Of a DNA stretch of 64,000 nt, positions 43,064-54,005 are shown one piece after another. Source of the DNA: Neofusicoccum parvum (lineage: Eukaryota; Ascomycota; Dothideomycetes; Botryosphaeriales; Botryosphaeriaceae); NCBI GenBank assembly GCA_020912385.1, contig CP087207.1, positions 2,728,001-2,792,000 on the forward strand, written 5' to 3'. How positions within the stretch are numbered: position 1 is the stretch's first letter; each line of letters opens with the position of its first letter. Below the pieces are notes generated by a model, which saw nothing but the letters and a program-made list of their open reading frames with translations, was not told where the DNA came from and ran no database searches. Position numbers and translations under genes: made by a program.

Positions 43064-44234
43064 TGCGTTCACGCGGTGACCGGCATTCCCAGGCGCTGTC
43101 GGACGCGGTCCAGCGGGGCGTGTGCGCGGCGGGCAAGCAGGCGCGGGAGGGATTGATGAGGTGCAAGTGATTATGCTACAGGAGGAGGTCAGGCGGACTC
43201 GCCCGGTTCATGGTGGTTGCGGCGGCGCGAAGGAGCTCGGAGATGGATGGGGAAGCGCGGACGCGGGCGCGGTCGCAGCGTGGGCGGTCCGGGGCGGCTT
43301 AGGGGACGCTGCGGAGGGTGCTTTGGCAGGAGGCTGGGCGGAGTCGTGGGAGCGGGCGCGGTCTGCGTGGTCTCGAGCGCGATCAGTGGCGGTGGTCGAA
43401 TGCGGAGGGCTCTGGCGGGCCGTTGACGCAACAGCGCCGCACTGGGTGCTAGGGGCCGGGGCGTGGGCGGGCGGGCGGCGTGAGGGCAAGGACAGGGCGG
43501 GCAGCGGGGCCTTACGTCGGGAGCAGACGGGCGGCGGCGGGCATGTCGAGGGCCAGCAGGGCTCAAGGGCGCAGGTCGCACACTTGGAGCGGGCGGCGAA
43601 AACAAAATGGGCGGGCTGCTAGTGGTTAGGGACAGCCCGAGGGAGTTTGAGCCACAGCGCGCAGGTCTGCACAACCGCAGCCGACGATCCCCACGCGCGC
43701 CGCTGCCCCACAGATTGGTAAAGCTTGACTAATACCCATCAGTCCAGAGCGAGTCAGCCCCAGCTATCACCAGCAGGCTACCCAGGCCCGCTCTTCTGTC
43801 CGCCGCTGTGAAACGCGCCTCCTCCACGCACCGCCAGCGCCCTCGCCCGTGTGCCCCAGCCTGCCCCGGCGCGCCGGGTCGGGACCGCTGTGCGCGCCCT
43901 GCGCTGGCGCGAGATTGCTGCTGCACACGCGCGCGAGCTCTAGAAGACGTCTAGAAGACGTCTGCCGGGCGCGTCTGTCTCAGCCGGCGCAGCACCGCAC
44001 ACCAGCCGCCAGCGCCGCGGCGGCTACTTCTGGCGCCGCGCCGGGCGCAGCGGAGCTGTGGAGGGCTGCAGGCTGCCGCTTCCCCGCGGCGCAGTGGTGA
44101 TCGTCTCGTCAATCTGCACGCACGCGCTGCCCGCTGCGATATCCGCCCGATTGTGGCGGGCGGCCGGGGTCTGTTTGGGACAAGCTTCCGTGCTCAAACG
44201 ATCCTCCACGCGCCGCCGCGTGTATATATTGCCA
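43064..44234. other. GC-rich 5' region of the Zn2Cys6 gene
   Basis: About 1.17 kb, very GC-rich, with long but motif-free ORFs on both strands as expected of GC-rich noncoding DNA. A tandem copy of TCTAGAAGACG lies at about 43938-43959. Likely a long promoter and leader. Confidence 0.45.
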
Positions 44235-47189
44235 TTATCTATCCCCCGTCCTGCCCTCCGCCGCCAGGTCGCCCAGCACGCGCGCAAACTTCTGGCTGAT
44301 TGGCCACGCGCCGCGTTGCAGCAGCAGCCGCTGTGCCTCACCAACGACCCGCTGTGCTCCTGCGCGCCCCTGGATGCTGCCGACACCTCCCACATTGGGC
44401 GCGCAGGCAATGCCCTCGACCGTCCACCAATGCTCCGTCTGCGCGTCGCCAATCGCGTCCAGTCTGATGACACGGCTGGCCGCCGGCAGCCTGCTTGATG
44501 CGCGCGCGCGGGAGTCCTGATCCACCGCCTCGGGCTCCAGCAGCGCGTACGCCCACATGGTGAGGGTGGCGAGCAGAACGTAGTGAGCCTCGAAATACGA
44601 GCCCGTGGCCCGCCGGCGCAGCAGGGCGAACAGCTTGGCCGCGTGCATGACGGCCCGGCGAGCGCTCTCGCCGTCGAGCCGGATCCAGCGAATGAGCTCG
44701 CCGCGCGCGTGCGCCGTGGCCCTCTCCGACGCCATCCAGCCCGTGAGCGCGCAGAGCCGCGTCAACGAGACGTACAGTCGAATGGAAACGTAATGGAGCA
44801 GCTGCTGCGCAAGGGTCGAGTGCTCAGCACCGGGACACGCCGCGGGCGGACCGAGGCAGGCCAAGGCGGCGGCCGCGCTCCGCCTCCAGCAGCTGTATAC
44901 CGCATCCGTCGCAATTGGATCGGCTGAAGGGAGCTGCGCGCGATCCATCCCGCTGGCGCCCATGATGTGCGCCAGCGCGCCGCTTTGCTGCAGGGATGCG
45001 GCTGCCTGGAGCACCACCCTGGACTCATAATAGACCGCCGTCACGACGATCCTGCGCGCGAATTCTCCAACGCGCGGAAAAGGGTCTCCTGCGCCCCGGT
45101 GAGCCAAATGCAACGCCTCCTGCAACGTCAAGGGTTCTGGAAGAATTGGGATCGTCAGTCACCGCCTGCTTTGAGCGCTAGGAACGACGCACCTTGCGGC
45201 GGTTTATCAACGTGCTCGACCGGCGTGTTCCAAATATCCTCTGCACACGGGAGCGGCGGCTCAAGCTCCCTGGGTGACGTGGATGGCGGGGGCAGATCGC
45301 AATGCAGGCTATGCTGGCAGTCCAGGAGCTGCCCGCCTTTTGGTCAGCATGAGTAAACATCGACAACAGACGCCTTACCCATGTGGTGTGCACCACTCGT
45401 GCGGCAAGCTCTGTGTCCAGCCAATCCTCCACGCTCGGCATGCGGCTAAACTCTCTGCCATGGTGCGAGAACCCTGCACTGATACCCTTGCACAGCATGT
45501 TCAGCAAGTTTCTCTGGTACAGCGTGGCCAGCACGAGCTCCTTCTTTCCACTGTACATCATGCTGATGTGGCTGAGCAGCACCACCTGCGCAAACCACAC
45601 CTGCAAGGGATTGGATCTTCCGCCCTCGATCTGCGAACGTTAGACCGGGTAGTCAATTTAGAGGATTCGGTACGTGGTCTGTTCGCACAGCACTCGCAGC
45701 GCGGACGACCAGGATCCGGAGGTCGACGCATTATACCGATTGGGTTTGGCGTGTTCCTTAGGATCTTCACTTCGGGCTGAATGCTCCGACGCGCCCCCTG
45801 TCTAGCCCGCCCTGCGAGTACCTGACGTGACGTTTATTGAAGGCAATCCACACTCACCGAAATGATGATGGCTCTCCGCAAATATTCGCGCAGAGTGGAC
45901 ACGAACCGCGTCGAGCTCCGGCCTCGTGCGTAATGCCCACCGACCGTCGCCACCGCGAGAACAAGCAGCCACGGCGTCTCGCGCTCGTTGAACGTGGGCT
46001 TGTGCAGGAACGGCAGGATCGGATGGAAGTACTCAAAGTACAACTGCACAAACCGGTTGATGACTCCAGCATCGGGTTGGACAGGCGCTGGTGTGGTGCG
46101 AAATATCAACCGCTGCGTGTTCTGCTGCTCAATGAACCCAGAAACCTCGGCCATCCTCTCTTCAGGGACCGCTGCTACGTGCATGTGATCCTCGATGTTC
46201 TCCAGCTCCTCAATTGGAAAAGTGGCTGCTGCTGGAGGCTGGTAGACTCCACTGTCCGCAAATCTATCCGGGCTTTCGGGGGTAAAGATGTCGTCGCAGG
46301 ACTTCAAATTAAATCCATGAGGAGAAGACGGTCGAGAAGACAGCCAGAGTGATGGTTTCAACATTCCAGATGATATTTCGTTTTCAGGATGGCCCGCTGG
46401 TACGTCAGAGCCATTCTGCGGAGGATTGTAGGACGTCCTTCCGTCCCCTTGTTGAACCTCCTGGCCGGTTTGACTGCTGGCAGCAAGAAATCCACAGTCC
46501 GGCCTCCAATCCGAAGTCAATGGGCTTTCCTGGTCTAGAGGCGCCGTTAAGAAAAGAGTGGATATATCGTAAGATCCGTATCCGAGGAGTTCGAAAGACA
46601 CGTCCTGACCATAATATTCCGATGATGCGGGAAAGCTACCGAGGCTGGCAGTGGGAGACAAGAGCCCAGAAGAACTCACTTCGCCGGTGACGTTAGCGGA
46701 TCCAGTCGTGGGGCCTGCTGTTCGTGGACTCTGGAGCTCCTCGGAGTGCTGGCTTGGCCGAGGTTGGGGTGCTTCCGCTGCAAAGCTATCGTCTCCCGGA
46801 GAAGATGGTCCTGCTAAGTTGAAAGCTGGAGAAGCCGTGCAGTTCCTCGAAATACCAGGTTGGATGTTTGATGCGGCGCTTTTGCGGTGCTTTTCAACGT
46901 GCCGTTTCAGAGTGTCACTTTCCGATATCAGATCCGCTTCGGTTTTGATCGGTGGATAGTGCATGCGACATCTGACAACTACATACCTTCTTGTGAAACT
47001 GCGGTCACATTGTGTGCAGTTGAATGGCTTCTGATTAGAGTGGCTTCGGATATGGCGTGTGAGGTTCTCTTGGCGGCCAAATGCCGTGCCGCAAAGGCTG
47101 CAGATAAGCCTAGAGGAGCCTTGAAACGGTTGCACCCGTGAGTGCCTATTTCGCGGCACTGGTGCACTCCCATTACTCCGAGGATCCAT
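44235..47189 (-). CDS. C2H2 zinc-finger transcription factor with fungal_trans domain, 850 aa
   Basis: Exons 47189-46987, 46917-45858, 45630-45379, 45328-45193, 45136-44235. Two adjacent C2H2 fingers sit at the N-terminus: C30/C33/H46/H50 and C58/C61/H74/H78; the 69-bp first intron cuts the second finger, and splicing yields RSFTRSDTLKRHVEKH. A Ser/Pro-rich middle precedes a fungal_trans-type domain (QLYFEYFHPILPFLHKPTFN, then after splices VWFAQVVLLSHISMMYSGKK, VVHTTWLLDCQHSLHCDLPP, LPCAEDIWNTP). This layout is like ADR1-type fungal factors. Intron 2 is long (227 bp) and its boundaries are phase-compatible but not the only possibility. Targets unknown; next gene downstream of its start region is an aldo/keto reductase. 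Confidence 0.82.
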
Positions 47190-48016
47190 TTAGGGGGAAG
47201 TGTAGGTTCGAAAACAATCAGGCAGGCGAGTACATCCAATTAGTAGCATCGTGAGTACCCCACAATCGTTTGGGACTAACGCAATACACGACAACGGAGC
47301 TCGGACTCAGAAAGACGGCCGACGTCAAGATGCCGAGCTAAGGGCTCGGGATTTCCGAAGCATGGCGTGGCTATTCGGGGCATATGGCCGGGCTGTTCTT
47401 GATGTTGAGCGAAGCGGCGTAGGGAGGAAGTCTATGATTGGGACGGCAACACGGCAACCCCGCACTTTCTTCCCCGCAGACCGCCACAACCGTTTTTCAC
47501 AGTCATCCATGCAGTCCAGGCCTACCTCACTGCCAACGCTCACTACCCTACTACAAGCACATGCTCGTATGCCGGCTTCTTCAACTGCAGCGGGATCAAC
47601 TCTCTGATAGGCCGTCGGCTATTTGCGAAAAGACTAGCCTCAAAAGTCCCCGAACAATAACAACATCTGCAAGGAGTTGATGTCATTCCCACACTAGGAC
47701 AGCGTTGCTGCCTTCACTTCGAGCTTCTTAAGTCCTGAGAACGCACCTTGAAGTGCTCTACGCGGAATGACCTGTAGAGAACCGCCTTGGACCACCCTCA
47801 TAACTATTGTCCTGTTCGTGGATGCCATTCCCGGGGATTTCTCGTAGCAAAACTCAACAAACCACCGTCAATCATCATCTTTTCGCTTTTATAACGTCCT
47901 CTAAGTCAACAGTCAGAGAAAAAATGGAGCAGCGGTCTGGAAACGGGGTGAAGCCCTTTAGATGTTGAGCGCGCTACAGAAAAAAAAAGGTGCATCCTCC
48001 CAACGCAAGGCATCAT
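47190..48016. other. Intergenic, no supported gene
   Basis: About 830 bp upstream of the C2H2 gene and downstream of the aldo/keto reductase stop. Short ORFs only. Confidence 0.45.
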
Positions 48017-49168
48017 CTATGAGACAATGACCGGCTTTGCAAGGTAAGGCTCCTCCAAGAACTTTATTTCCTCCTCCGACAACGCCAAGCTGGCCGCCTC
48101 CACGGCCTGCTCCATGTGCTCCTTGGTCAGCAAGCCCATCACCGGCATAGCACCCTTGCACATCACCCACGCGGTGGCAACCTGGGCCATAGCAACGCCT
48201 CTCCTCTCCGCAAGCTGCTGAACCCTATCCACAATGGCCTTCTCCGCGCTTCCAGCATGGCTCATGATCAGACCCGGCAGGAAGGCATCGGCCTTCTCGC
48301 GGGCGGACGTCTCGGCGTCCCACGGATGGGTCAGCACGCCGACGCCCAGGGGCGACCACGGCAGGAGGCCGACGCCGGTGGCGCGGCAGTACGGCATCAT
48401 CTCGCGCTCGTCCTCGCGGTAGAGCAGGTTGTAGTAGCCCTGCATGGAGACGAAGCGGTGCCAGCCGTGGCGCGCGGCGACGTTCTGCAGCATCTGGAAC
48501 TCCCACGCGCACATCTGGACGAGCAGCACGGTCAGCAATCCAGCAGCGGCGAGTCAAGGGGGATATCTCCGCGTACCGAGCTCGCGCCGATGTAGCGCAC
48601 CTTGCCGCTCTCGACGACGTCGTTCAGGGCCTTCATGATCTCCTCCATCGGCACGTCGCGGTCCAGGCGGTGGATCTGCAGCACGTCGATGTAGGTGCCC
48701 AGGCGCTCGACGCTGCGGTCGACGGCGTCGAGGATGTGCTTGCGCGAGAGGCCGCAGCGGTTGACGCGGTCGCCCTCGTTGGAGGCCAGCTCGGCGGGCC
48801 GGATGGGCCCGCCGTCCTCGTCGACGAAGAAGTTGCACTTGGACAGGATGACCACGCGGCTGCGCGGGATGCCGTAGTGCCGCAGCGCCTTGCCGACGAT
48901 CTCCTCCGACCGCCCGTTCGAGTACGTGTCGGCCACGTCCCACGTGTTGACGCCCAGGTCGTACGCGTGCTTGAGGAGCGGCAGCGAGGCTGCTTCGTCG
49001 AGGATCCAGGGCTGCCACGCCGGGTCGCCGTAGGACATGCAGCCCAGCACGACCTTGGAGATTTTGAGGCCGGATTGCCCGAGGCTGGTGGTGGGTTGTT
49101 GGTTGGATGAAGCGGTAGGGGGTCTTGGGCTGCTTGGCTTACCGAACGTATGCCATCTTTGACGGCAT
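48017..49168 (-). CDS. Aldo/keto reductase (aryl-alcohol dehydrogenase-like), 343 aa
   Basis: Exons 49168-49143, 49084-48577, 48514-48017. The 26-nt first exon gives MPSKMAYVR and the splice restores RLGQSGLKISKVVLGCMSYG, the usual AKR start; the second splice gives IGASS-MCAWEFQM. TIM-barrel signatures: NTWDVADTYSNGRSEEIVGK (catalytic Asp and Tyr), ILSKC (Lys) and DVLQIHRLD (His), plus FVSMQGYYNLLYREDEREM and PWSPLGVG. It should reduce aldehydes or ketones with NADPH. The length is that of AKR relatives acting on aryl aldehydes. Close to the bicupin and P450, so perhaps part of one pathway (inference). The last exon ends LAKPVIVS. Confidence 0.93.
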
Positions 49169-49694
49169 TGCAGATAGAGAGTCTTTTGGGTTCGTCTTCA
49201 CGTCTAATCACTTGGGTGGATAGGTTTGGAATCAGGCAGATGCCGTATTTAAGCAAGGCGTGGTGGCTCTCATCGTTGGTGATATCGGCTCAAGCGCCGA
49301 AAAACACGAAGTTTTCAGGAAAAGCCAAGCATCTTGGAAGGGCGTTTCGACCGATTTCAGCTTCACATCCACAAACTCCACCAGAATCCGAAAGTCAGAG
49401 TAGAGCTTGGACATGGATAGTCGGCCGACTGGGTGGTTTGGCAGTTGAGCCGAACATAAGCCGCGGCCGACAGGACTTCTCCCAGCACGCGGGACCTTAA
49501 GCCATGACTCTCCACGCGATAGGTTTGGCCCGCGTGATTCAAAGCATGCATAGACAGCTACTGAAGCGATTGACAGATCGGGACGAAAAGCCACTCCGCA
49601 CCGTGGTTGTCAAAACTTCCACAAAGGGCAATTCCCCTTCGGGCGCGATTGGTGGTCGGAGCGTTCTGGGCCAAGCCGTTCTCTCCCCGCACTC
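49169..49694. other. Intergenic, no supported gene
   Basis: About 525 bp between the aldo/keto reductase start and the bicupin stop (both leftward). No ORF with motifs. Confidence 0.45.
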
Positions 49695-50823
49695 TCACTC
49701 CTGCTCCACCGCAAACCCGTGCTCGTGCCCCAGCTCAGCCAGCTGCGCCGCTCGCCACTCCGTCATCGGCTTCTCTGGAATGCTGCCCGGCGCCTCCATC
49801 TGCCTGCCGACCTTCATCACCAGCTCCGCCACCCCGCCGCCGTTGGCGAAGACGTACATCTGCGCGAACGCGCTGGCGAACGAGAACGAGAAGCCCTCCG
49901 CCGCCGGGATGAAGATGCTGTCGTCCGCCGCCAGGCTGGCCGCCTCGCCGCCCACCCGGAACGCGACCTTGCCGTGCACGACCACGAAGCAGTGGTGAAC
50001 GCTCTCCCACCGCAGCCGCCCGACGCCGGCCAGGAAGTTCCGGTGCACGTCGCCGCCCTCGAGGCTGGCGACCGAGAACCGGCCGGCGGACTGCACCGTG
50101 GTGGCCAGCGGCCGGCAGACGGTGCCCTCGACGACCCACTTGGGCCCGGCGCCCGCGCGCAGGAAGTACGGCCGCACGCCGGCGGGCAGCGCGTCGTCGC
50201 GGCCGGGCGCCCACGGCTGGACCGCCGCGCCCGGGTGGTCGCGCGCCGGCACCATGTCGCACCGCTCGCTGGCCTCGATCAGCCGCGGGATCAGCGCCGC
50301 CCGCGGGTCGCGCGCGTCGTCGACCGGGAACAGCGGGCCCCGGTACGGCTCGCCGACGATGCGGAAGAACTCCTCCCACCCGCCCGGCACGATCAGCCCG
50401 ACGAACTCGGTGTGGTCGCCGAGGATCTGGTACTGGTGCACGACGCCCTGGGCGGGGAGCTGTGTCAGCGCGGGCTCACGCCCTTCTTTGCCGTGTCGGT
50501 TGACTTACGGGCGGGACGCTGGCGAAGTCCCCGGCGTTCAGTGTTCGGGCGGTGTCGTTCGCCCAGACGTTCACTTGCCCCTTCAGGCACAGGAAAACGT
50601 CGTGCGCTTCCCGGTGGTAGTGGAACCCGATGGGGTCACTTGCTGAGCCGCCGGTTGATACGACTGCAAACGTCATGTTTGTTTCCTTTCCCGTGACGAG
50701 CAGGCGCATGACCGAATTGGAGCATGGTATGACAAGCTTCTCGCCTCTGAACAGTGAGACGACATAGCTGGTGCTCGACCCGGGAGGGCTGTCGACATCT
50801 TGAATCTTCCCGGAAGTGGCCAT
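49695..50823 (-). CDS. Quercetin 2,3-dioxygenase-like bicupin, 355 aa
   Basis: Exons 50823-50509 and 50447-49695 joined by a 61-bp intron so that FASVPP-GVVHQYQ reads on. Two cupin barrels. In the first, H68, H70 and the residue five after H70 (D75), with H109 in GVVHQY, match the spacing of the copper ligands H66/H68/E73/H112 of Aspergillus japonicus quercetinase; note Asp where Glu is expected (E72 is close by). The second cupin includes WESVHHCFVVVHGKVAFRVG and DDSIFIPAAEGFSF. Family enzymes open the O-heteroaromatic ring of flavonols, releasing CO. No signal peptide is seen, unlike the secreted quercetinases, so this one is probably intracellular and its substrate uncertain. Divergent from a P450. 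Confidence 0.88.
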
Positions 50824-51192
50824 GTTCGCTCAATGGGTTGGCGCGCTGTTTGAACAAGGAGACGGGAGATAAACAAGGTGGTGAGGTTACGATGCACTTC
50901 GGTATATATAGCGTAGCGGCAGTTTGGAAGGCTAAGCATTTAGCGAGCAACTGGTACGCTTCCGGCGTGCAGGCCCGAGCGGACTTTGTCCACCTCCCGA
51001 GCGGAGCACCAATCGCGTCGGCCGAGCCGGGCGGGTGATCGACGCTCGAGTGGAGCAGCCTGGGGGTGGAGCAGTCTTGGCCTCCACTGCCCAATATGTA
51101 TATCAAGAGAAGCTTGAGTGCAAAGTTAATCTTGCATCTGATCAGCCCAAGGACGCAGTACGCACCACTCTACTTGCCCTTCATCTCAGCTA
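50824..51192. promoter_or_regulatory. Bidirectional promoter, bicupin / P450
   Basis: 369 bp between two divergent ATGs. Leftward TATA: TATATATA at 50910-50903, 80 bp from the bicupin ATG. Rightward TATA-like TATGTATATC at 51096-51105, about 90 bp from the P450 ATG. A CCAAT lies at about 51009-51013 and CGG/CCG half-sites cluster at 51019-51034. TCGACGCTCGA at 51039-51049 fits the TCGN5CGA pattern bound by AflR-type Zn2Cys6 factors, though chance occurrence is not negligible. The arrangement suggests co-regulation. Confidence 0.55.
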
Positions 51193-53375
51193 ATGGATTT
51201 ACCTCTCGCTCTGCAAAATGCCAGTTCGGCAAGGTTCGGGCTGCTGGCTTGCAGTGTTCTACTACTCGCAGCTTTTCTGTTCCAGTCTTCCTCGAAAAAG
51301 CGCAGGCTGCCACTCCCTCCCCAGCCGTCAGGATGGCCGCTCTTTGGAAACACAATCGACATGATGAAAGCCGGAAAGGAAGGGACACTCCATCTTCTGA
51401 TGGAAAAATGGGCTCGCCAACACGGGGAAATCTTCCGAGTCCGCTCTGGGATGGTCACGGAGTATTTCATAAATTCGGATAAGGCAGTCAAGGTCAGTTC
51501 AGTTGAGCCAGTCGATGACGCCCATATTACTGAAGCGGAAACGAAACCACAATAGGCCATATTTGACAAGTCATCGGCGGCAAGTTCTGAGCGTCCTCGC
51601 TGGATCATAGCGAACGAGCTGTTCACAAATCAATGGAACGTTCTGTTCCTGAACGCCAGTGATCCGCGCTGGAAGGTACGTTGGCTCACCCGCTCTCCCG
51701 AACCAGGATTGCTTACCACCTCGTATCTTTAGAACCACAGACGCGTGATGAACACACACTTGAGTAGTCCCGCAAGAGCTGATGCCGGTCTTCCGTAAGC
51801 ACCAATGCTTGCAAAAGTCCTATGTCAAATTCTCATTTCTGCGTGTAGTTTTCTGAATTGGGAAACACTCAAGTTCCTCCACGAAGTTGCCCACGATCCC
51901 AATGCCGGAACCGACAAGCAAGAGCTTTGGCCCAAAATTGGACGTTACACATACAGCGCTTTTGCTCAGCAGACCTTCGGGTTGGAGATCAAGGATACCT
52001 CGAGTCCATCTATACCGTACATTCATGGTGAGTCCTCGACAGTAGTGTGGCCTAGAGATTTCGCCAACAGGAGAGCAGAGACTGGCCTCGCCGAAATTAT
52101 CGCAACATTCCCCGGTGTATACCTCGTCGATATGATCCAAACACTCGATAAGCTACCTTCTTTCATGAAGGTATGGGAACGTGCCGCCCATGGAAGGTTC
52201 AGACGAGATATGAATTGGTGTCGCCAGCAGATGAAGGTAAGAGGACCACGCTCTGTCTTGCAGTAGATTGGAATAACCAAATGGGCTTCTGTAGAAAGTG
52301 AAGAAGTTGATCCACAACGGCATCGTACCTGAGGCTCTCCTGCCGCATGCTCTGATGGATCCAAAGCTCCTCGGCCTGTCATGTGAGGATGAGGCAGCAT
52401 TCTTATGCTTACAATTGATCATTGGGGCTGCAGATACGGCAAGTTTTCTTACCTTCTAACTCCAGCATTAACAGCAACTGATATTCCACACCATCGATAC
52501 AGAGCCAGATCTCAACGTGGAGCTTCTTGGAAGCCATGTTGCTGTACCCAGACGTCCAGGAGAAAGCTCGCCAGCAAATCGGTACACCATCCACAGCGCT
52601 TTATCGAGCTCTGCTATCACTAACCTGAACTCCCTACCATAGACGCCGTCGTCCAAGACCGACTCCCCGAATGGGAAGACCTGGAGCAGCTCCCCTACAT
52701 CCGCAGCACGATGAAGGAAGTCTGGCGGTGGCGGCCACCGGTCGCGCTGGGCCACCCGCACGTCACGACGCGGCCGCTCTGGTACGGCGGGCGCGCCATC
52801 CCGCAGGGCTCGCGGCTGCACCTCAACGCGTGGGCCATCGGCCACGACCCGGCGCGCCACCCCGACCCGCACGCCTTCCGCCCCGAGCGCTTCCTGGCCG
52901 ACCCCGCCACCTCCCTCCAGAGCGCCAACCTCGCCGATCCGGCCGGTCGCGACCACTTCGCCTTCGGCGCCGGCCGTCGCATCTGTACGCCCGCTAGCTC
53001 TCCCCCATCGGTTTGCCTAATCGGGAACTGACCGTCTCTCCAATGCAGGCCCGGGCCTCCACGTCGCGGAGCGCTCCCTCGCTCTGGCCATCATGCGCAT
53101 CCTCTGGGCCTGCGAGATCAGGGCCAAGCCGTCGGCGGACGGGAAGCCGCTTGACCCGAGCGAGTGGCGGGGGGTCATGCCTGGGAACGCGGGGGTGGGG
53201 ATGCCGGTTGCGTTGGTGGTGAGGGAGGAGAGGAGGGCGTTGTTGGAGGAGGCGTATGGGAGGGCGGAGGCGGAGAGGGGGGTGGGGTTGGTGAGTTTTA
53301 CCCGTTCTTGGTGGTTTGGGGCGGGAATGGTGGCTGACTGATGTGGGTGGGCTGTAGGGGACGTTGGACGATTGA
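51193..53375 (+). CDS. Cytochrome P450 monooxygenase, 545 aa, 10 exons with one GC-AG intron
   Basis: Exons 51193-51492, 51556-51675, 51733-51794, 51849-52027, 52079-52236, 52295-52438, 52509-52581, 52643-52984, 53049-53290, 53358-53375. N-terminal anchor FGLLACSVLLLAAFLF, then hinge PLPPQPSGWPLFGN. I-helix LIIGAADTISTWSFLEAM, K-helix ExxR in STMKEVWRWRPP, FRPERFLAD, and heme loop FGAGRRICPGL with the cysteine. Splices restore each motif. The intron at 52439-52508 starts GCAAGT, a canonical GC-AG donor. ER-anchored class II enzyme needing a P450 reductase; substrate unknown, but pairing with the bicupin suggests an aromatic or secondary-metabolite substrate. The last exon codes only GTLDD. 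Confidence 0.9.
52439..52508 (+). other. GC-AG intron in the P450 gene
   Basis: The donor reads ACG|GCAAGT and the acceptor GCCAG|ATC; joining gives GAADT-ISTWSFLEAM, exactly across the I-helix oxygen-activation motif. No GT donor nearby keeps both frame and motif. Confidence 0.75.
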
Positions 53376-54005
53376 TGGTGTGGGGGGAGGCGGTGTGGTT
53401 TTGAGAGTAGGGGCTGCAAGAGATGCGGGAGGGAAGAGCGTTTTTCGTTGTGGAGCTGATGGTCTCGGTGAGTGCTGCGTTCACCTGGAACCGGAAGTCA
53501 ACAAGCACTTCTACGGAAGGGAGACACGTTGGATACGTTGGGCAGGGATAGGCATGTGTGAGCCTGTGTGGTTCTGACGTCCGTTAAACGATGATGTTAG
53601 AGCTGTATTGCCATGGGATGAAGAGCGTGAGTGGTGTTGTGTAGTTTCGCCGTGCAAAACCGGCAACAACTTACTTCGGGAGTGACACACCACACCCATC
53701 ATCCACACATGTCCCAGCAACTGCTGCAAGCAATGACAGCCAGTTCGGTGTGCCTGAGCGTGTTGGTTTCATGCCTGTGCAGGCCAAAGGATGCAGGAGC
53801 CTGGCGCTGTTGGCAGTGGCTCCAATGGCCCCGCATTGCTGCCTGGAAACCAGGCTGCACAACACCCTTGCGTCGCTCACCTGGCCGCTACATCCCGGCC
53901 CGAGTCTATACATAAGAATCTGTCTTCGCAGATAGAGCAGACCACTTTCCAACACACGATTGAATTCCATTGCCGCTCGGACGGGCGACGTCTCTTTTCT
54001 GCATC
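53376..54005. other. Intergenic, no supported gene
   Basis: About 630 bp between two rightward genes; only motif-free ORFs. The final 100 bp are C/T-rich as in a fungal leader. Confidence 0.45.

Noticed and set aside
43122..43674. Long overlapping ORFs upstream of the Zn2Cys6 gene
   Set aside because: Very GC-rich, Arg/Ala/Pro-biased in every frame and without domain signatures; treated as promoter/leader.
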